Shown piece by piece: positions 59,746 to 64,000 of a DNA stretch of 64,000 nt. The stretch covers positions 4,092,001-4,156,000 of the forward strand of contig NZ_JAPELX010000001.1 in assembly GCF_026343335.1 (NCBI RefSeq), given 5' to 3'. The stretch comes from Streptomyces sp. NBC_00078. GTDB taxonomy: Bacteria; Actinomycetota; Actinomycetes; Streptomycetales; Streptomycetaceae. The first letter of the stretch is position 1. Each line of letters begins with the position of its first letter. The notes beneath the pieces are model-generated. The model ran no database searches. It had not been told where the DNA came from and saw nothing but the letters and a program-made list of their open reading frames with translations. A program made the position numbers and the translations under genes.

Positions 59746-60183
59746 TCAGCCCCAGTCCCGGCCCTGCCGCCCCCGCTTCGTGTCCGAGCGCTGCTTCTTC
59801 TCCCGCAGCCGTCGCTCGTTGATCCCCCGGGGAATCCGGGTCGGCCTGCGCGGCTTGGGCGGCGGTGCGGTGGCCTCGGCGAGGAGGGCGGCGAGCCGCA
59901 CCGCGGCGGTCTCGCGGTTGCGCCACTGGGAGCGGTGCTCGGAGGAACGGACGGTGACGACGCCGTCGACGAGCCGGCCGGCCAGCCGCTCCAGCGCGCG
60001 TCGCTTCCACACCTCGGGCAGCGCCTCCGTCTTCGCCAGGTCGAAGCGCAGCTCCACCTGCGAGTCACTGGTGTTGACGTGCTGTCCACCGGGCCCCGAC
60101 GACCGCGAGAAACGCCACAGGAGCTCGGCCTCGGGGAGGGAGACGGAGCCGCGGATGGGATAGGGACCGGACATGCCGTCCAT
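59746..60183 (-). CDS. arfB: ArfB-type peptidyl-tRNA hydrolase (class I release-factor-like)
   Basis: A 145-residue protein. FSRSSGPGGQHVNTSDSQVEL carries the GGQ hydrolysis motif, and the C-terminus is basic (RRLREKKQRSDTKRGRQ), as needed to enter the empty mRNA channel. ArfB rescues stalled ribosomes. ATG 60183 or ATG 60174 may be used. It is divergent from terD. Confidence 0.93.
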   Translation of the reverse strand: MDGMSGPYPIRGSVSLPEAELLWRFSRSSGPGGQHVNTSDSQVELRFDLAKTEALPEVWKRRALERLAGRLVDGVVTVRSSEHRSQWRNRETAAVRLAALLAEATAPPPKPRRPTRIPRGINERRLREKKQRSDTKRGRQGRDWG

Positions 60184-60351
60184 GGTCGCTCGGCTGTCCG
60201 GTCCACGTCATCCGAATATCTCAGGTAAAGAAAGTAAAGAGACATGGGCGGACGGGGAACCTCTGGTAGCACTCTTGGCGTTCATACAGGTACCGGTAGC
60301 TTCGTCTCCAGTACGAAGCCCGTACGCAACGAGGGAAGGGACTCCCAAACC

Positions 60352-60927
60352 ATGGCTGTAAGCCTGTCCAAGGGTGGCAACGTCTCGCTCACCAAGGAGG
60401 CTCCGGGCCTGACCGCCGTCACCGTGGGCCTCGGCTGGGACGTCCGCACCACCACCGGCACGGACTTCGACCTCGACGCCTCCGCGATCGCGGTCAACAC
60501 TCAGGGCAAGGTCTTTTCGGACGGTCACTTCGTCTTCTTCAACAACAAGCAGACCCCGGACAACACGATCGTCCACACCGGTGACAACCGCACCGGCGAG
60601 GGCGAGGGCGACGACGAGGCGATCCAGGTCAACCTCGCCGGCCTCCCGGCCGACATCGACAAGATCGTCTTCCCGGTCTCGATCTACGACGCCGAGAACC
60701 GCTCGCAGAACTTCGGCCAGGTCCGCAACGCCTACATCCGCATCCTCAACCAGGCCGGCGGCGCCGAGATCGCGCGCTACGACCTCTCCGAGGACGCGGC
60801 GACGGAGACGGCCATGGTCTTCGGCGAGCTGTACCGCAACGGCGCGGAGTGGAAGTTCCGCGCCGTCGGCCAGGGCTATGCCTCGGGCCTGGTGGGCATC
60901 GCCCAGGACTTCGGTGTGAACGTCTGA
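60352..60927 (+). CDS. terD: TerD-family stress protein
   Basis: A 191-residue protein. DFDLDASAIAVN, FFNNKQTPD and DNRTGEGEGDDE are the acidic calcium-binding loops of TerD. The family is linked to tellurite and other stress responses and, in Streptomyces, to calcium and differentiation. ATG 60352 has GGGAAGGG upstream. A strong terminator follows at 60983-61012. Confidence 0.95.
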   Translation: MAVSLSKGGNVSLTKEAPGLTAVTVGLGWDVRTTTGTDFDLDASAIAVNTQGKVFSDGHFVFFNNKQTPDNTIVHTGDNRTGEGEGDDEAIQVNLAGLPADIDKIVFPVSIYDAENRSQNFGQVRNAYIRILNQAGGAEIARYDLSEDAATETAMVFGELYRNGAEWKFRAVGQGYASGLVGIAQDFGVNV

Positions 60928-60982
60928 CGCAGTCCGCGTGTATGTGTGACGCGTGACCGCCCGAAGGCGGGCCACGCGGTGC

Positions 60983-61012
60983 GGAGCCCCCGGTCGTTCG
61001 GCCGGGGGCTCC
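60983..61012 (+). terminator. terD terminator
   Basis: GGAGCCCCCGG and CCGGGGGCTCC pair perfectly over 11 bp with an 8-nt loop, 56 bp past the stop codon. Confidence 0.85.
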
Positions 61013-61032
61013 GGCGTTCCCAGGTGGCAGGC

Positions 61033-61100
61033 GTGTAGGGGCGACAGCCGTGTCCGGGCAACAGCCGTGTAGGGGCGACGGCCGTGTCCGGGCGATAGGT
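61033..61100. repeat. 17-bp tandem repeat in an alternating two-type array
   Basis: Four 17-bp units: GTGTAGGGGCGACAGCC, GTGTCCGGGCAACAGCC, GTGTAGGGGCGACGGCC, GTGTCCGGGCGATAGGT. The types alternate, so the array is a 34-bp duplication. The last unit ends in the probable -10 box (TAGGTT) of the next gene. Confidence 0.88.
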
Positions 61101-61108
61101 TGCCCGAC

Positions 61109-61636
61109 GTGATCCTCACCCCCCTCCCCCTCACCCCCGACCACGACATCCCGGCCCCGCTCCTCACCGAACTCACCGCGCTCTACGCCTCCAACCGCGA
61201 GTTCCAGGCCCTCAGCGGTGACTTCCCCGACCCGGACGACATCCGCCCGGAGCAGGTGGCGGCCGCGCTGGCCGACGAGCTGGCGAATCCGGACGTCGAG
61301 GTGCTCCTCGCGCGCGCCGCCGGCCGGCTGGTGGGGGTCGCGATCACGCTCGCCGGCCACCCCGATCCGGCCGACCCGGACCCGTGGATCGGGCTGCTGA
61401 TGGTGGACGCGGGCGAGCACGGGCGAGGTCATGGACGCCGGCTGGCCACGCTGGTCGAGGACAGGTTCCGCCTGGCCGGCCGGGACGCCGTACGTCTCGC
61501 CGTACTCGACGACAATGCACAGGGGCTCGCCTTCTGGACGGCGCTCGGCTACCGGGTGATCGGCCGCCGTACGGACCTCCAACTGGGGCGTCCGTGCGCG
61601 GTGTTGCGCAAGGAGCTGCCCACCCCGGCCGCCTGA
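61109..61636 (+). CDS. GNAT acetyltransferase, probably leaderless
   Basis: A 175-residue GNAT: WIGLLMVDAGEHGRGHGRRLATLVED is the acetyl-CoA-binding part, and AQGLAFWTALGYRVIGRR the end motif. GTG 61109 lies 7 nt after a TAGGTT box and lacks a ribosome site, so the mRNA is likely leaderless. A TTG at 61100 is the outer alternative. The substrate is unknown. Confidence 0.85.
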   Translation: MILTPLPLTPDHDIPAPLLTELTALYASNREFQALSGDFPDPDDIRPEQVAAALADELANPDVEVLLARAAGRLVGVAITLAGHPDPADPDPWIGLLMVDAGEHGRGHGRRLATLVEDRFRLAGRDAVRLAVLDDNAQGLAFWTALGYRVIGRRTDLQLGRPCAVLRKELPTPAA

Positions 61637-61752
61637 GCCGCCCCGCGAAGGCGCAGTATGCCGGCGTGGAGTGGACGACCTTGGCCGGGACGGCGCTCGG
61701 TGCGCTCATCGGCGTGGGCTCGACGCCGCTCGCCGACCGGGTGCGGTCCGCG

Positions 61753-63147
61753 TCACCGGTGCTTCGGCTTGCCGTCCCCGTACAGCCAGTCCTTCCAGAT
61801 CTCGTCGAAGTCCTTGCCCGGCGCCTTCTTCTCGACGTACGCCGTGAAGTCGTCGGTGTCGGCGTTCCGGTGGCGGTAGGCGGCGGCCCAGCCCTGGATG
61901 ATGTCGTAGAAGGTGTCGTCGCCGACGGTCTGCCGGATCTTGTGGAGGACCATCGCGCCGCGCTGGTAGACGGGATCGTCGGAGATGTGCGCGGCGTTGC
62001 TCGGCTTCGCCGGCGGGAAGGCCCACAGGTCCTCGTGGTCGTCCTCGCCGTGGTCGTACAGCGCGTCGAACGTCTGCTGGGCGGTGTGGCCGCCGTGGTC
62101 CTCGTCCCACAGCCACTCCGCGTAGGTCCCGAAGGCCTCGTTGAGCCACATGTCCCGCCAGGTCTTCGGTGTGACGGAGTCGCCGTACCACTGGTGGGAG
62201 AGTTCGTGGACGAGGGTGCCGGTGTCGGGGGCGCCGGGGAAGACGGGCCGGGTCTGGGTCTCCAGGGCGTACTCGGCGTCATGTCCGCGGTCGACGATCG
62301 CGCCGGTGGAGGAGAAGGGGTACGGCCCGAAGTTGTACTCCTCCCACTCGATGATCTCGGGGATCTTCGCGAGCACCTTCCGGCTCGCCTTCGCCTGGGC
62401 CGGGTCGACGGCGACGTACACGGGCAGGCGGTCCTTGCCGATGGTGGACCGGCTGATGTCGTAGTGGCCGATGGCGACGGTGGCGACGTAACTCGCCATG
62501 GGCTCGGCCGAGTGCCAGGTGAAGGTCGTACGGTTCTTGCCGTTCGTCTCTCCCGTCAACTCCCCGTTGGAGACGGCCTGCAAGCCCTTCGGCACGGTGA
62601 CGGCGATGTCGTACGACGCCTTGTCGGAGGGGTGGTCGTTGCCGGGGAACCACGCCATGGAGCCGGTGGGTTCGCCGAGCGCCAGCGCGCCGTCGTCGGT
62701 GCGCAGCCAGCCCTCGTGGGAGCCGTCGGGGTCGGTGATCGTCTGCGGGGTGCCGGAGTAGCGGACGGTGACGCTGAAGGTCTCGTCGTCGTCCAGGTCG
62801 CCGCGCGGGCGGACGGTTAGTTCCTGCCCGGCCCGGTTCCAGCGGGCACGTCTGCCCTCGACGGTGACCTCGTCGACGTCCAGTCCCTTGAGGTCGAGGT
62901 CGAACGCGGAGAGATCCTGGGTGGCGCGGGCGGTGATGGTGGCGGTACCGGTGAGGCGGTGTCCGCCGGCGGGGTCGTAGGCGAGCTTCAGGTCGTAGTG
63001 GCTGACGTCGTATCCGCCGTTGCCCGCCTTCGGAAAGTACGGGTCGTGCACCCCGGAGCCCCCCGGGGTGCCGTGCACACCCCCGTCGCACGCGGTCAGG
63101 GCGAGGGCGAGTATGACGGCCGGGACAACGGGCGCGGATCGGGACAC
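61753..63147 (-). CDS. M1-family metallopeptidase lipoprotein
   Basis: A 464-residue protein with a lipobox LALTAC (C20). The zinc site HELSHQWYG (314-322) is followed by NEAFGTYAEW with E337, giving HExxH-18-E. It should be an extracellular aminopeptidase-like enzyme. GTG 63147 gives the best signal peptide. It is divergent from the 63185 gene, only 37 bp away. A C-terminal ERAP-like domain is absent, so it is a short M1 form. Confidence 0.92.
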   Translation of the reverse strand: MSRSAPVVPAVILALALTACDGGVHGTPGGSGVHDPYFPKAGNGGYDVSHYDLKLAYDPAGGHRLTGTATITARATQDLSAFDLDLKGLDVDEVTVEGRRARWNRAGQELTVRPRGDLDDDETFSVTVRYSGTPQTITDPDGSHEGWLRTDDGALALGEPTGSMAWFPGNDHPSDKASYDIAVTVPKGLQAVSNGELTGETNGKNRTTFTWHSAEPMASYVATVAIGHYDISRSTIGKDRLPVYVAVDPAQAKASRKVLAKIPEIIEWEEYNFGPYPFSSTGAIVDRGHDAEYALETQTRPVFPGAPDTGTLVHELSHQWYGDSVTPKTWRDMWLNEAFGTYAEWLWDEDHGGHTAQQTFDALYDHGEDDHEDLWAFPPAKPSNAAHISDDPVYQRGAMVLHKIRQTVGDDTFYDIIQGWAAAYRHRNADTDDFTAYVEKKAPGKDFDEIWKDWLYGDGKPKHR

Positions 63148-63184
63148 GCCAGTGATCCTAAGGCGGCGTGACACCATCTCGTAC

Positions 63185-63685
63185 GTGCTCGACATCGGCT
63201 ACGCCCTCTCCAACCGCTTCCCGGACCCGCCGCAGACGGACTACCGCCGCGCGGACGTCCACGCCCTGCGCCACGACCTGTTCTGCGGTGACGTCTATCT
63301 CGCCGACACCAAGGCGGACCGGGAACTGTCCACAGCCTGGGGATGGGTGCCGGTGCTCGACTTCGCCTGGGCGCTGTGCGACATCGTGGAACGGCTGGAC
63401 CGGGATCCGGCGGGGTCCCGCGCGGCTCGCCCCCAGCACGCGGAGTTCGACTTCACCGAGTCGACCGACCGGATGCTGTTCGAGCGCCGCTTCGGCTGGG
63501 TGGACGTCGAGGCGGACTGGATGCCGGCGGAGGAGCCGCCGCTCAGTTTCTCCCACGCCGATCTGCGCCGCGAGGCACGGGACTTTCTGCACGACCTGCT
63601 CGCCGACCTGGTCGATCTGCACGACGACCTCGGGGAGAACCCGGCGATCTGGACGCTGCAGGCCCGCTTTCCGCGGGTCCCGTGA
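63185..63685 (+). CDS. Conserved hypothetical protein
   Basis: A 166-residue protein, acidic, without membrane segments or cysteine motif. It opens LDIGYALSNRFPDPPQTDYRRADVHAL and ends with a leucine-rich helix (DFLHDLLADLVDLHDDLG). GTG 63185 is the start. Its function is unknown. Confidence 0.75.
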   Translation: MLDIGYALSNRFPDPPQTDYRRADVHALRHDLFCGDVYLADTKADRELSTAWGWVPVLDFAWALCDIVERLDRDPAGSRAARPQHAEFDFTESTDRMLFERRFGWVDVEADWMPAEEPPLSFSHADLRREARDFLHDLLADLVDLHDDLGENPAIWTLQARFPRVP

Positions 63686-63716
63686 GCATCCAGTCCCTTG
63701 AACTTCAGTAACCGTC

Positions 63717-63790
63717 TGCTGGGGGCCGCCGCCCCCGGACCCCCTTTCGGCCTGATCGGCCTCGTCCTCGAACGCCGGACGGGCCGGAGA
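63717..63790 (-). repeat. Dispersed repeat family A, copy 5
   Basis: On the minus strand GGCCCGTCCGGCGTTCGAGG is followed by ACGAGGCCGATCAGGCCG and GGGGGTCCGGGGGC/GGCGGCCCCC. It lies between the convergent ends of the 63185 gene and the pentapeptide-repeat gene. Confidence 0.85.
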
Positions 63791-63795
63791 CCGCA

Positions 63796-64000
63796 TCACT
63801 CCACCCGGATCCCCATCTCCACCGCCAACACCGGTGCCAGGTCCATCAGTTGGGCCATACTGACAACCGCCCCCGCCAGCCGTTCCACACCTCTCGCGAT
63901 GCCCAGCTCCGCCGCCCCTCTCAGGTCCACGTCCTTCAGGACCGCGCCCGTGAGGTCCGCCTCCTTCAGGACGCAGTCCACGAACTCCACGCGCTCCAGT
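63796..64000 (-). CDS. Pentapeptide-repeat protein, C-terminal part (runs off window)
   Basis: The last 67 or so residues of a longer protein. Repeats of the A(D/N)LXX type (ADLTGAVLKDVDLRGAAEL) precede a helical end (GIARGVERLAGAVVSMAQLMDLAPVLAVEMGIRVE). Pentapeptide proteins form right-handed beta helices; some protect DNA gyrase, but the role here is unknown. The start lies beyond 64000. Confidence 0.8.
   Translation of the reverse strand, partial: LERVEFVDCVLKEADLTGAVLKDVDLRGAAELGIARGVERLAGAVVSMAQLMDLAPVLAVEMGIRVE

Overview
The window is high-GC actinobacterial chromosome, almost certainly Streptomyces. Evidence: GC-rich coding bias, frequent GTG starts, WhiJ/AbaA-type XRE-DUF397-ATPase clusters, a futalosine menaquinone pair (mqnB-mqnD), cdgB, a DasR-type nag locus, a groEL2 with CIRCE, and a TTA codon in a regulatory gene. 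From memory, the gene order resembles the Streptomyces coelicolor region holding groEL2, nagKA and cdgB. No rRNA, tRNA or CRISPR was seen.

Layout. 1-5.4 kb: a GHKL ATPase fragment, a DUF3027 gene, an MFS transporter, a lipoprotein and mqnB-mqnD. 5.5-8.2 kb: a cold-shock gene whose start codon was invaded by a 2.2-kb serine-integrase element. 8.3-12.4 kb: small membrane proteins, a HAD phosphatase and an IS607-type tnpA-tnpB element. 12.7-20.7 kb: an XPB-associated protein, a GalU-like enzyme, an XPB helicase and a HelD-type ATPase. 20.7-26.3 kb: cutC, an HD protein, an MDMPI-GNAT fusion, and a MurR/RpiR regulator with murQ. 26.3-31.4 kb: an XRE/DUF397 pair, an ankyrin protein, an HTH protein and a Uma2-type nuclease. 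31.4-34.9 kb: an esterase and an old-yellow-enzyme gene separated by minisatellites. 34.9-43.2 kb: groEL2, a cold-shock gene, a MoaD-like carrier, thrC behind a SAM-I riboswitch, gpgS, otsA and otsB. 43.4-48.1 kb: a sugar-binding protein, nagK-nagA and a PfkB kinase, with DasR-like sites. 48.3-54.4 kb: one intact and one truncated arabinan-type glycosidase; the truncation adjoins a 3-kb XRE/DUF397/ATPase module. 54.4-64 kb: a CBM protein, cdgB, a flavin reductase, GNATs, an ECF41 sigma factor, arfB, terD, an M1 peptidase and a pentapeptide-repeat fragment.

Themes. Amino-sugar and cell-wall recycling (murQ, nagK, nagA, PfkB, a solute-binding protein), trehalose and glucosylglycerate synthesis (otsA, otsB, gpgS), and stress or development signalling (groEL2, two cold-shock genes, cdgB, ECF41, terD, WhiJ-like clusters) dominate.

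The most notable observations are: the integrase element that swapped the GTG start of a cold-shock gene for an element-derived TTG and now sits behind that gene's original promoter; two dispersed intergenic repeat families, one supplying the otsB C-terminus and stop, the other an N-terminal extension of nagA; a DasR-like box before cutC; a SAM-I riboswitch on thrC whose P1 helix overlaps the Shine-Dalgarno region; and an exact ECF41 promoter before the ECF41 gene next to a 14-bp minisatellite. I did not find a convincing wholly new multi-gene system.
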